Assembly (NCBI RefSeq): GCF_001905465.1
Contig: NZ_LISX01000009.1
Coordinates: forward strand, 196,593 to 260,592
DNA: 64,000 nt
Direction: 5' to 3'
DNA from: Kitasatospora sp. CB01950
Lineage (GTDB): Bacteria > Actinomycetota > Actinomycetes > Streptomycetales > Streptomycetaceae
Made by a program: the position numbers and the translations under genes. The stretch's first letter is position 1; every line of letters begins with the position of its first letter. Under the pieces are notes generated by a model. That model did no database searches. It was not told the origin of the DNA and saw nothing but the letters and a program-made list of their open reading frames with translations. Of this stretch, positions 1 to 7,455 are shown in pieces.

Positions 1-40
1 CCCCGCAAGGGGCGCGGGGAACTGCGCGAAGGGGAACGCG
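1..40. repeat. GC-rich dispersed repeat fragment at left edge
   Basis: A short palindrome-containing stretch with the core GGGGCGCGGGGAACTGCGCG. From general familiarity this core recurs in many intergenic regions of Streptomyces genomes. It appears once in this window, at the edge, so copy number cannot be judged here. It sits just before the tandem terminators. Confidence 0.4.
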
Positions 41-49
41 ACAACCGGA

Positions 50-91
50 AAGCCGCCCGCTCAGGTAGCTCCATCCTCCGGCAGGCGGCTC
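50..91. terminator. Tandem terminator 1 of 3
   Basis: Weak hairpin with arms AGCCGCC (51-57) and GGCGGCT (84-90) around a long loop. It is the most diverged copy of three related hairpins lying downstream of rbpA. No gene is visible between position 1 and the rbpA stop at 286; the interval holds only these hairpins and the edge repeat. Confidence 0.45.
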
Positions 92-136
92 TCGCAATAT
101 CAGGTGCGCTCCCGCTCAGGGCAACGCGACAAGCAG

Positions 137-179
137 AAAGCCGCCCACCCAGGGAATCCAACCCCCGGTGGGCGGCTTT
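137..179. terminator. Tandem terminator 2 of 3 (bidirectional)
   Basis: Perfect 13-bp stem: AAAGCCGCCCACC (137-149) pairs with GGTGGGCGGCTTT (167-179). A T run follows on the plus strand and the matching A-rich stretch gives a T run on the minus strand, so it can stop transcription both ways. The same stem sequence recurs in the next hairpin. Confidence 0.75.
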
Positions 180-228
180 TCGCTGTCCGACCCGGCGCAC
201 TCCCCGAAAGGGGAACGCCACCAAGCAG

Positions 229-269
229 AAAGCCGCCCACCCCGGAGAACCCTCCAGGTGGGCGGCTTT
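229..269. terminator. Tandem terminator 3 of 3, directly after rbpA
   Basis: Perfect 13-bp stem: AAAGCCGCCCACC (229-241) pairs with GGTGGGCGGCTTT (257-269). It starts 17 bp beyond the rbpA stop on the minus strand and is identical in stem sequence to the hairpin at 137-179. Confidence 0.8.
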
Positions 270-285
270 CGCGTTGCCGAACGGC

Positions 286-621
286 TCAGATCTCGCCGCG
301 CAGCTTGGCCAGCGCCTCAGCGAGAATCGCCTCGCCGTCCGCGTCCGTCCGGCGCTCGCGCACGTACGCGAGGTGCGTCTTGTACGGCTCGTTGCGGGCC
401 GGGGCGGGCGGGTTGTGCTCGTCCTGGCCGGCCGGGAAGCCGCAGCGGGGGCAGTCCCAGGTGTCCGGGATGGCCGCCTCCGCGGCGAAACTGGGGCGCG
501 TCTCATGCTTGTTGGCGCACCAGAAGGAGATCCGGTTGCGGGGGGCGGACTCGCCGCGCTCCGCCTCCCCCATCGGGCCGGCACCGACTCTGCTGCCTCG
601 GATCGCGTTGCCACTTGCCAC
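286..621 (-). CDS. rbpA: RNA polymerase-binding protein RbpA
   Basis: Actinobacterial transcription factor that binds RNA polymerase holoenzyme and supports initiation by the principal sigma factor. The 111-residue protein has the usual family length. It shows the central core with C35, H39, C57 and C60 (FWCANKHET and WDCPRCG), a basic linker, and the helical sigma-interacting C-terminus ending in LAKLRGEI. The start is GTG with GGGGAG a few bases upstream. It is the last gene before the tandem terminators. Its own promoter should lie in 622-762; a TACACT hexamer there is a possible -10, but I could not pair it with a convincing -35. Confidence 0.96.
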   Translation of the reverse strand: MASGNAIRGSRVGAGPMGEAERGESAPRNRISFWCANKHETRPSFAAEAAIPDTWDCPRCGFPAGQDEHNPPAPARNEPYKTHLAYVRERRTDADGEAILAEALAKLRGEI

Positions 622-762
622 GGTCTGACTCCCCTGCGTGCTGGTGCCGTCCGGCCGCGGCTGGGCGGACGGTGGCGAAGTCGTCCTAGTGTAAGCGGCG
701 GTTAAGACTGTGCCACCACCGCCCGCCGACTTCCTGTCAGTTGTCGGCGTCCGTCACGAACG

Positions 763-996
763 TCAGTTGCCCTTGAGCAGCAGGCCCAGCACGATGATGC
801 ACGCGAACCAGGCCAGGCCGATGACGATGGTGATGCGGTCCAGGTTGCGCTCGGCCACTGCGGAGCCGCCACCGGTGGACATCGCGCCGCCGCCGAACAT
901 GTCGGACAGGCCGCCGCCCTTGCCCTTGTGCAGCAGGACCAACATGATCATCAGCACACTGAGGACGATCAGTGCAATCTCGAACCCGAGAACCAC
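763..996 (-). CDS. secG: Preprotein translocase subunit SecG
   Basis: Small membrane subunit of the SecYEG protein-export channel. The 77 residues form two hydrophobic helices (about 4-22 and 56-74) joined by a glycine-rich loop containing KGKGGGLSDMFGGG, the SecG signature. The start codon is GTG. It lies 87 bp downstream of tpiA, with a hairpin (1028-1060) in the gap, so it probably receives attenuated read-through from the glycolytic genes. This secG-tpiA-pgk-gap order is common in actinobacteria. Confidence 0.95.
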   Translation of the reverse strand: MVLGFEIALIVLSVLMIMLVLLHKGKGGGLSDMFGGGAMSTGGGSAVAERNLDRITIVIGLAWFACIIVLGLLLKGN

Positions 997-1027
997 GACG
1001 GGACCAACTCTCTCGAATCTTCGGCGA

Positions 1028-1060
1028 AGGGGCCGGGCCCGCTTGAGCGGTCCGGCCCCA
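1028..1060. terminator. Hairpin between tpiA and secG
   Basis: GGGGCCGG near 1028-1035 pairs with CCGGCCCC near 1053-1060, with further pairing of CCGCT and AGCGG inside. It is a GC-rich stem without a long T run, placed between two co-directional genes, so attenuation or mRNA processing is as likely as full termination. Confidence 0.5.
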
Positions 1061-1083
1061 AAGCCTACGTTGCGGTGGCGGCG

Positions 1084-1869
1084 TTAGCCTACTGCCTGGT
1101 CACGGAAGCGCACGATCTTGACGAACTCGTCGGCGTCCAGCGAGGCGCCGCCGATCAGTCCGCCGTCGACGTCGGGCTTGGCCATCAGGCCGGCCGCCGA
1201 CGAGGACTTCACCGAACCGCCGTACAGGACGCGGACCTTGTCGGCCAGGTCGGTGCCGTACAGCTCGCCGAGCCGGGCCCGGATCGCGCCGCACACCTCC
1301 TGCGCGTCCTCGGGGGTGGCGACCTCGCCGGTGCCGATCGCCCAGACCGGCTCGTACGCGACCACGACGCTCTCCGCGTCGGAGGCCGGGACGCCGTCCA
1401 GCGCGCCGTCCAGCTGCGCGAGGGTGTACGCGACGTGGGTGCCGGCCTTGCGGATCTCCAGCGGCTCGCCGATGCACAGGATCGGGGTGATCCCGTTGCG
1501 GTAGGCGGCCTTGACCTTGGCGTTGACGATCTCCTCGTTCTCGCCGTGGTACTGGCGGCGCTCGGAGTGGCCGATCACCGCGTAGGTGCAGTTCAGCCGC
1601 GACAGCATCGGGCCGGACACCTCGCCGGTGTAGGCCCCGCCGTCGTGCTGCGAGATGTCCTGCGAGCCGTACTTGATCTTCAGCTTGTCGCCGTCGACCA
1701 GGGTCTGCACGGAGCGCAGGTCGGTGAACGGGACGAGGACGGCGACCTCGACGGCCGCGTAGTCCTTGTCGGCCAGCGAGAACGCCAGCTTCTGGGTGTG
1801 CCGGATGGCCTCGAGGTGGTCGAGGTTCATCTTCCAGTTGCCCGCCATCAGCGGGAGACGCTCAGTCAT
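1084..1869 (-). CDS. tpiA: Triosephosphate isomerase
   Basis: Interconverts dihydroxyacetone phosphate and glyceraldehyde 3-phosphate in glycolysis. From ATG at 1869 the protein is 261 residues, the normal length, and begins MTERLPLMAGNWKMN with the substrate-binding Asn and Lys. The catalytic His lies in VIGHSERR, the catalytic Glu in VAYEPVWAIGTG, and the phosphate-gripping region in LYGGSV. An upstream in-frame start would overlap the end of pgk and add unrelated residues, so the ATG was chosen. It begins 7 bp after the pgk stop, indicating one transcript. Confidence 0.97.
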   Translation of the reverse strand: MTERLPLMAGNWKMNLDHLEAIRHTQKLAFSLADKDYAAVEVAVLVPFTDLRSVQTLVDGDKLKIKYGSQDISQHDGGAYTGEVSGPMLSRLNCTYAVIGHSERRQYHGENEEIVNAKVKAAYRNGITPILCIGEPLEIRKAGTHVAYTLAQLDGALDGVPASDAESVVVAYEPVWAIGTGEVATPEDAQEVCGAIRARLGELYGTDLADKVRVLYGGSVKSSSAAGLMAKPDVDGGLIGGASLDADEFVKIVRFRDQAVG

Positions 1870-1876
1870 GTCTCTC

Positions 1877-3082
1877 TCAGTCCTCCAGGGCGGCGAGACC
1901 GGGGAGGGTCTTGCCCTCCAGGTACTCGAGGCTCGCGCCACCGCCGGTCGAGATGTGTCCGAACTTCGTCTCGTCGAAGCCCAGGGTGCGCACCGCCGCC
2001 GCCGAGTCGCCGCCGCCGACCACCGTGAACGCCTCGGAGTCGAGCAGCGCCTGGGCGACCGCCCGGGTGCCGTCGGCGAACGCCGGGTGCTCGAACACGC
2101 CCATCGGGCCGTTCCAGAACACCGTCTTCGCGTCGGCGATCTTCTCCGCGAACAGCTGCGCGGTCTTCGGGCCGATGTCCAGGCCGATCGCGCCGTCCGG
2201 GATGGCGTCCACGCCGACGACCGTGAAGTCCTCGACCGGGGCGCCGCCCTTGACGTCCGGGAAGGAGCCGGACACCGCGGTGTCCAGCGGGATCACGAAC
2301 TCCACGCCCTGCTCGGCGCCGCGCTTCAGGTAGTCCTGGACGACCGGGATCTGGTCCTCCTGGAGCAGCGAGGCGCCGACGCCGTGGCCCTGGGCGGCGA
2401 TGAAGGTGTACATCATGCCGCCGCCGATCAGGATCCGGTCGGCCTTGTCGAGCAGGTTCTCGATCACCCCGACCTTGTCGGAGACCTTGGAGCCGCCGAG
2501 CACCACCACGTACGGGCGGGCCACATCCTCGGTGAGGCGCTTGAGGACGCCCACCTCGGTGGCGATCAGGTCGCCGACGGCGTGCGGCAGCCGGGCCGGC
2601 AGGTCGTAGACGGAGGCGTGCTTGCGGTGCACCGCACCGAAGCCGTCGCCGACGTACAGGTCCGCCAGGCCGGCCAGCTGGTCGGCGAACGCGCCGCGCT
2701 CGGCGTCGTCCTTGGACGTCTCACCGGCGTTGAACCGCAGGTTCTCCAGCAGCGTGACCTCGCCGTCGCCGAGAGCGGCGACGGTGGCCTTCGCGCTGTC
2801 CCCGACCGTGTCGGTGGCGAAGCTCACCGGGCGGCCGAGGATCTCGCCGAGGCGGACCGCCACCGGCGCGAGCGAGAACTTCGGGTCCGGCTCGCCCTTC
2901 GGGCGGCCCAGGTGCGAGGCGACGACCACCCGCGCGCCGCGCTCGACGAGCTTGGCGATGGTCGGCGCGACGGCGCGGATCCGGCCGTCGTCGGTGATGG
3001 TGTCACCGGACAGCGGCACGTTGAGGTCGGCGCGGACGAACACCCGCTTGCCGGAGACCTCCAGGTCTTCGATCGTCTTCAC
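1877..3082 (-). CDS. pgk: Phosphoglycerate kinase
   Basis: Cytosolic glycolytic kinase that makes ATP from 1,3-bisphosphoglycerate. The 401-residue protein shows the substrate-binding VFVRADLNVPL near the N-terminus, SHLGRPKG, the GGSKVSDK region, and the C-terminal nucleotide loop GGGDSAAA followed by HISTGGGASLEYLEG. The start is GTG with GAGGAG upstream. It is tightly followed by tpiA. A 12-bp hairpin separates it from gap, so it may have its own promoter in the 160-bp gap or depend on partial read-through. Confidence 0.97.
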   Translation of the reverse strand: MKTIEDLEVSGKRVFVRADLNVPLSGDTITDDGRIRAVAPTIAKLVERGARVVVASHLGRPKGEPDPKFSLAPVAVRLGEILGRPVSFATDTVGDSAKATVAALGDGEVTLLENLRFNAGETSKDDAERGAFADQLAGLADLYVGDGFGAVHRKHASVYDLPARLPHAVGDLIATEVGVLKRLTEDVARPYVVVLGGSKVSDKVGVIENLLDKADRILIGGGMMYTFIAAQGHGVGASLLQEDQIPVVQDYLKRGAEQGVEFVIPLDTAVSGSFPDVKGGAPVEDFTVVGVDAIPDGAIGLDIGPKTAQLFAEKIADAKTVFWNGPMGVFEHPAFADGTRAVAQALLDSEAFTVVGGGDSAAAVRTLGFDETKFGHISTGGGASLEYLEGKTLPGLAALED

Positions 3083-3172
3083 GGTCTTGCTCCTCGATGG
3101 ATGGATCGGCAGGCGGCGACACGGCGCAGCGAGCCACCGGGAAAAGGTAGGACGGACGAGGGTGGGCGCAGC

Positions 3173-3213
3173 GGCAGGGCCCGGTCGGCGGTCACAGCCG
3201 TCCGGGCCCTGCC
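3173..3213. terminator. Intercistronic terminator between gap and pgk
   Basis: Perfect stem GGCAGGGCCCGG (3173-3184) with CCGGGCCCTGCC (3202-3213). It follows gap on the minus strand, before pgk starts at 3082. It would let gap mRNA accumulate independently of pgk-tpiA. Confidence 0.65.
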
Positions 3214-3242
3214 CCTTACGTCACGTCAGCTACCGCTGGGAG

Positions 3243-4250
3243 TCAGAGCTGCTCGCCGATGATGGCGACCAGGTCGACGAGGCGGTTCGAGTAGCCGAAC
3301 TCGTTGTCGTACCAGCCGAGCACCTTGACCTGGTTCCCCTGAACCATCGTCAGCTGCGAGTCGAAGATGCAGGAGTGCGGGTCGTTCACGATGTCCGAGG
3401 ACACGATCGGGTCTTCGGTGTACGCCAGGATGCCCTTGAGCGAGCCTTCCTGGGCGGCCTTCTGGAACGCGGCGTTGACCTCGTCCTTGGTGACCTCGCG
3501 CTCCAGGGTGACCACCAGGTCGGTGATGGAGCCGGTCGGCACCGGGACGCGCAGCGAGGTGCCGTCCAGCTTGCCCTTCAGCTGCGGAAGGACCAGGGCG
3601 GTGGCCTTGGCGGCGCCGGTCGAGGTCGGAATGATGTTCTGCGAGGCGGCGCGGGCGCGACGCAGGTCCTTGTGCGGGAAGTCCAGGGTGACCTGGTCGT
3701 TGGTGAAGGCGTGCACGGTCGTCATCAGGCCCTTGACGATGCCGAAGTTCTCGTCGAGCACCTTCGCCATCGGCGCCACGCAGTTGGTGGTGCAGGAGGC
3801 GTTGGAGATGATGTTGTGCGCAGCCGCGTCGTACTTGTCGTCGTTGACGCCCAGCACGATGGTGATGTCCTCGCCGCTGGCGGGCGCCGAGATGACGACC
3901 TTCTTCGCACCGGCGGTCAGGTGCTTCTTCGCACCCTCGGCCTTGGTGAAGATACCGGTGGACTCGACGACGATGTCGGCGCCCAGCGCGGCCCAGGGGA
4001 GGTTCGCGGGGTCACGCTCAGCGGTGACCTTGAAGGTGTGACCATCGACGGTGATGGTGTCCTCGGTGTGCGAGACCTCGCCGGGGAAGGTTCCGAGAGT
4101 GGTGTCGTACTTGAGCAGGTGAGCCAGCGTCTTGGTGTCGGTCAGGTCGTTGACACCGACGATTTCGATGTCCGCGCCCTGGGCCTTGACCGCACGGAAG
4201 AAGTTGCGGCCGATGCGGCCGAACCCGTTGATGCCTACCCGGATCGTCAC
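3243..4250 (-). CDS. gap: Glyceraldehyde-3-phosphate dehydrogenase, type I
   Basis: NAD-dependent glycolytic enzyme. The 335 residues include the Rossmann entry INGFGRIGRN at the N-terminus, the catalytic-cysteine motif SNASCTTNC near residue 150, the HAFTNDQ region with the catalytic His, and WYDNEFGYSNR at the C-terminus. The start is GTG with AGGAGA 7 bases upstream. It is the first gene of the gap, pgk, tpiA run. The promoter must lie between 4251 and the terminator that ends whiA. Confidence 0.97.
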   Translation of the reverse strand: MTIRVGINGFGRIGRNFFRAVKAQGADIEIVGVNDLTDTKTLAHLLKYDTTLGTFPGEVSHTEDTITVDGHTFKVTAERDPANLPWAALGADIVVESTGIFTKAEGAKKHLTAGAKKVVISAPASGEDITIVLGVNDDKYDAAAHNIISNASCTTNCVAPMAKVLDENFGIVKGLMTTVHAFTNDQVTLDFPHKDLRRARAASQNIIPTSTGAAKATALVLPQLKGKLDGTSLRVPVPTGSITDLVVTLEREVTKDEVNAAFQKAAQEGSLKGILAYTEDPIVSSDIVNDPHSCIFDSQLTMVQGNQVKVLGWYDNEFGYSNRLVDLVAIIGEQL

Positions 4251-4394
4251 GAACCGATCTCCTAACAGGTACGCCGGGCCGGAGCCCGACGGGGGTGAAA
4301 TTTTGGGTTTCCCCGACCACTGATGACCCTACCTCCCCCAAGTGTCGCAAGGCACATCGCCTCACCGGTAGGGCGCAAGGGCCCAGATGGCCGA

Positions 4395-4450
4395 AAGGGG
4401 CGTGCGGGCTTGTCCGCGGCGGATGCCGCGTCACGCTCCGCACGCCCCTT
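4395..4450. terminator. Terminator after whiA
   Basis: 13-bp arms AAGGGGCGTGCGG (4395-4407) and CCGCACGCCCCTT (4438-4450) enclose a GC-rich loop that can fold further. It lies 31 bp beyond the whiA stop and separates the uvrC-rapZ-yvcK-whiA group from gap. Confidence 0.75.
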
Positions 4451-4481
4451 CGGGGTTGCGTTCCGGGAGGTTGACGGCCCG

Positions 4482-5462
4482 TCAGTTCAGGGCCATCTCC
4501 TCGGTCAGGTTGGCCTCGGTGTTGGGCAGGCCGAGTTCGGCCGCGCGCTTGTCGGCCATCGCCAGCAGGCGGCGGATCCGGCCGGCCACCGCGTCCTTGG
4601 TCAGCGGCGGGTCGGCGAGCGCGCCGAGCTCCTCCAGCGAGGCCTGCTTGTGCTGCATGCGCAGTGCGCCGGCGGCCGCCAGGTGCTCGGGCACCTCCTC
4701 GCCGAGGATCTCCAGGGCGCGGGCGACCCGGGCGCCGGCCGCGACCGCGGCGCGGGCCGAGCGGCGCAGGTTGGCGTCGTCGAAGTTGGCCAGCCGGTTG
4801 GCGGTGGCGCGGACCTCGCGGCGCATCCGGCGCTCCTCCCAGGCCAGCACCGACTCGTGCGCGCCGAGGCGGGTGAGCAGCGCGCCGATCGCGTCGCCGT
4901 CGCGGATCACCACCCGGTCCACGCCGCGGACCTCGCGGGCCTTGGCGGGGATGCCGAGCCGGCGGGCCGCGCCGACCAGCGCGAGGGCCGCCTCGGAACC
5001 GGGGCAGGTGATCTCCAGCGAGGAGGAGCGGCCCGGCTCGGTGAGCGAGCCGTGCGCCAGGAACGCACCGCGCCAGGCGGCCTCCGCGTCGCACGTCGCC
5101 CCGGACACCACCGCCGGGGGCAGGCCCCGGATCGGGCGTCCGCGTCCGTCCACCAGCCCGGTCTGCCGGGCCAGCAGCTCGCCGTCCTTCACCACCCGCA
5201 CCACGTACCGGCTGCCGCGACGCAGCCCGCCGGGGGCCATCACCACCAGATCCGAGGAGTGTCCGAAGATCTCCAGGAGGTCCTTGCGCAGCCGCCGTGC
5301 CGCAATGCCGGTGTCCAGCTCCGCCTCGATCACGATGCGTCCGCTCACAATGTGCAGTCCGCCCGCAAAACGCAGGATCGCCGAGACCTCCGCCTTGCGG
5401 CAGCAGGCACGGGTGACGGGAAGCCGGGAGATCTCGTCTTTCACCGCTGCCGTCATCGCCAT
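4482..5462 (-). CDS. whiA: DNA-binding developmental regulator WhiA
   Basis: Sporulation regulator that in Streptomyces co-controls cell-division genes with WhiB. The 326 residues show the N-terminal LAGLIDADG-like part (SAILRFAGGLH; GAFLAHGSLTEPG) and a C-terminal helix-turn-helix (LEELGALADPPLTKDAVAGRIRR). The length is that of the family. It overlaps the end of yvcK by 10 bp, so translation is coupled, and it is the last gene of the uvrC-rapZ-yvcK-whiA set, an order conserved across many Gram-positives. The protein is nearly all signature sequence, so identity is secure. Confidence 0.97.
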   Translation of the reverse strand: MAMTAAVKDEISRLPVTRACCRKAEVSAILRFAGGLHIVSGRIVIEAELDTGIAARRLRKDLLEIFGHSSDLVVMAPGGLRRGSRYVVRVVKDGELLARQTGLVDGRGRPIRGLPPAVVSGATCDAEAAWRGAFLAHGSLTEPGRSSSLEITCPGSEAALALVGAARRLGIPAKAREVRGVDRVVIRDGDAIGALLTRLGAHESVLAWEERRMRREVRATANRLANFDDANLRRSARAAVAAGARVARALEILGEEVPEHLAAAGALRMQHKQASLEELGALADPPLTKDAVAGRIRRLLAMADKRAAELGLPNTEANLTEEMALN

Positions 5463-6508
5463 GGGCCGATCCTTCCATGAGTCCGGAAAATCCGGTCGTA
5501 CGCCGCGGCCAAGAGCTCCGCGTCGTGTCGCGGGGTCCCGTCGGCGCGCGCCACCGAATCGAGCACCAGGGAGGCGCCCATCCGCTTCGCGGCCTGCTCC
5601 AGGCCCGTCAGGTCGGCGAGCCCGAAAGCACCTCCGCTGACGGCCCGCTCATCCACCAGGATCGCATCCACCACGAGGTCCGGAGCGTGGTCGGCGATCA
5701 CCTCCAGGTGGCGCTGCGGGGTGAAGCCCTCGGTCTCGCCGGGCTGCGGCGCCAGGTTGAGGGTCAGCAGGCGGCGGGCCCGGGTCTCGGTGAGGGCCTT
5801 GGCCAGCTCGGGGACCAGCAGGTGCGGCAGCACGCTGGTGAACCAGGAGCCCGGTCCGAGCACCACCCAGTCCGCCTCCAGCACGGCCTGCACCGCCTCG
5901 GGGACGGCCGGCGGCTCGTCCGGGACCAGCCGGATCGACTGCACGGTGCCCGGCGTCACCGCGACCGAAGCCTGGCCGCGGACCGCCGACACCTCGCCCG
6001 GGCGCAGCGGGTCGTGGCCGCGGACCTGCGCCTCGATGTCCAGCGGCACCGCGGACATCGGCAGCACCCGGCCCTGTACGTTCAGCAGCCGGCCCACCCA
6101 GTTCAGCGCCTCCACCGGGTCGCCGAGCTTCTCCCACAGCGCCACGATCAGCAGGTTGCCGACGGCGTGGCCGCCGAGTTCGCCGGTGCCGGTGAAGCGC
6201 TGCTGGATGACCTCCGACCAGGTGCGGCCCCAGTCGTCGTCGCCGCACAGCGCGGCCAGCGCCTTGCGGAGGTCGCCGGGCGGCAGCACGCCGAGCTCGG
6301 CGCGCAGCCGCCCGCTGGAGCCGCCGTCGTCGGCGACGGTGACCACGGCGGTCAGCTCGGTGGTCAGCCGGCGCAGCGCGGACAGTGAGGCGGACAGGCC
6401 CTGGCCGCCGCCCAGCGCGGCGATCCTCGGGGCGCCGGGGCGCTGCCCCGAGGCCCGCTCGGCAGGTCTGGTCCGGAGCTGCTGCCGCGCTGGCACGTAT
6501 CCCGTCAC
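5453..6508 (-). CDS. yvcK: YvcK/CofD-like gluconeogenesis factor (UDP-sugar-binding protein)
   Basis: Member of the YvcK family, which binds UDP-sugars and links carbon status to peptidoglycan synthesis in firmicutes and mycobacteria (CuvA). The motif AALGGGQGLSASLSALR near residues 30-46 and TVADDGGSSGRLR are the phosphosugar-binding loops. LGPGSWFTSVLPHLLVPE further down is also typical. The N-terminal 28 residues (Arg/Pro-rich) are poorly conserved in such proteins, so the exact start is uncertain. It lies between rapZ and whiA. Confidence 0.93.
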   Translation of the reverse strand: MTGYVPARQQLRTRPAERASGQRPGAPRIAALGGGQGLSASLSALRRLTTELTAVVTVADDGGSSGRLRAELGVLPPGDLRKALAALCGDDDWGRTWSEVIQQRFTGTGELGGHAVGNLLIVALWEKLGDPVEALNWVGRLLNVQGRVLPMSAVPLDIEAQVRGHDPLRPGEVSAVRGQASVAVTPGTVQSIRLVPDEPPAVPEAVQAVLEADWVVLGPGSWFTSVLPHLLVPELAKALTETRARRLLTLNLAPQPGETEGFTPQRHLEVIADHAPDLVVDAILVDERAVSGGAFGLADLTGLEQAAKRMGASLVLDSVARADGTPRHDAELLAAAYDRIFRTHGRIGPWR

Positions 6509-6570
6509 GCCGACCCCATGTTCCTGTCTCGTGCTCGGCCGGGGCGGCGGTTACGGGGGGTTCCCGGCCG

Positions 6571-7455
6571 CTACTCCCGGCCCATGTCCCGGTGGACCAG
6601 CACCGTCTCGACTCCGTCCGCGATCAGACGCTTCGTCAGCTGCTCGGACATCGCGACGCTGCGGTGTTTGCCTCCGGTGCAGCCTACGGCAAGCGTCATG
6701 TAACGCTTCCCCTCGCGGCGGTAACCCTCGGTGATGATCCGCAGCAGCTCGGTGTAGCCGTCCAGGAACGGCTGCGCCCCGGGCTGCTGGAACACGTACT
6801 CTGCCACGTCCGGATCGGTTCCGGTACGGGCCCGCAGCTCCGGCACCCAGTGCGGGTTCGGCAGGAAGCGGCAGTCGACCACCAGGTCGGCGTCGACCGG
6901 CAGGCCGTACTTGAAGCCGAAGGACATCACGGTGGCGCGCAGTTCCGGCTCGTCCTGGCCGGCGAACTGGGCGTCCATCTTGGCGCGCAGCTGGTGCACG
7001 TTGAGGTTCGAGGTGTCGACCACCAGGTCGGCCTCGCCGCGCAGCTCGCGCAGCAGTTCGCGCTCACGGGCGATGCCGTCGACGATCCGGCCGTCGGCCT
7101 GCAGCGGGTGCGGGCGGCGGACCGACTCGAAGCGGCGCACCAGGGCGTCGTCGGAGGAGTCCAGGAACACCACCCGGAGTCGGACGCCGCGCTTCTCCAG
7201 TTCCTCCAGGGAGGTCAGCAGGTCGTCGAAGAACGTCCGGCTCCGCACGTCGACCACCACGCCGATCCGCGGCACCGCGCCCTGCGAGCGGGCCCCCAGG
7301 TCGACCATGGTGGGAATCAGCGCCGGCGGCAGGTTGTCCACCACGAACCAGCCGAGGTCCTCCAGGCACTTGGCCGCCGTGGAACGGCCCGCCCCGGACA
7401 TGCCGGAAATGATCACCAGCTCGGGGGTGGTCTCTCCCCCGTTGGACACAGTCAC
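6571..7455 (-). CDS. rapZ: RNase adapter protein RapZ (nucleotide-binding)
   Basis: P-loop protein of the RapZ/YvcJ family. In E. coli RapZ senses glucosamine-6-phosphate; the role in actinobacteria is not settled. Starting at GTG 7455 it is 294 residues, with Walker A GMSGAGRST at about 18-26, FLDSSDDALVRRFESVRRPHPL in the middle, and the conserved C-terminal domain SFGFKYGLP, DCRFLPNPHW, VGCTGGKHRSV. The start overlaps the uvrC stop as GTGA, indicating translational coupling. A GTG two codons later is also possible. Confidence 0.95.
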   Translation of the reverse strand: MTVSNGGETTPELVIISGMSGAGRSTAAKCLEDLGWFVVDNLPPALIPTMVDLGARSQGAVPRIGVVVDVRSRTFFDDLLTSLEELEKRGVRLRVVFLDSSDDALVRRFESVRRPHPLQADGRIVDGIARERELLRELRGEADLVVDTSNLNVHQLRAKMDAQFAGQDEPELRATVMSFGFKYGLPVDADLVVDCRFLPNPHWVPELRARTGTDPDVAEYVFQQPGAQPFLDGYTELLRIITEGYRREGKRYMTLAVGCTGGKHRSVAMSEQLTKRLIADGVETVLVHRDMGRE

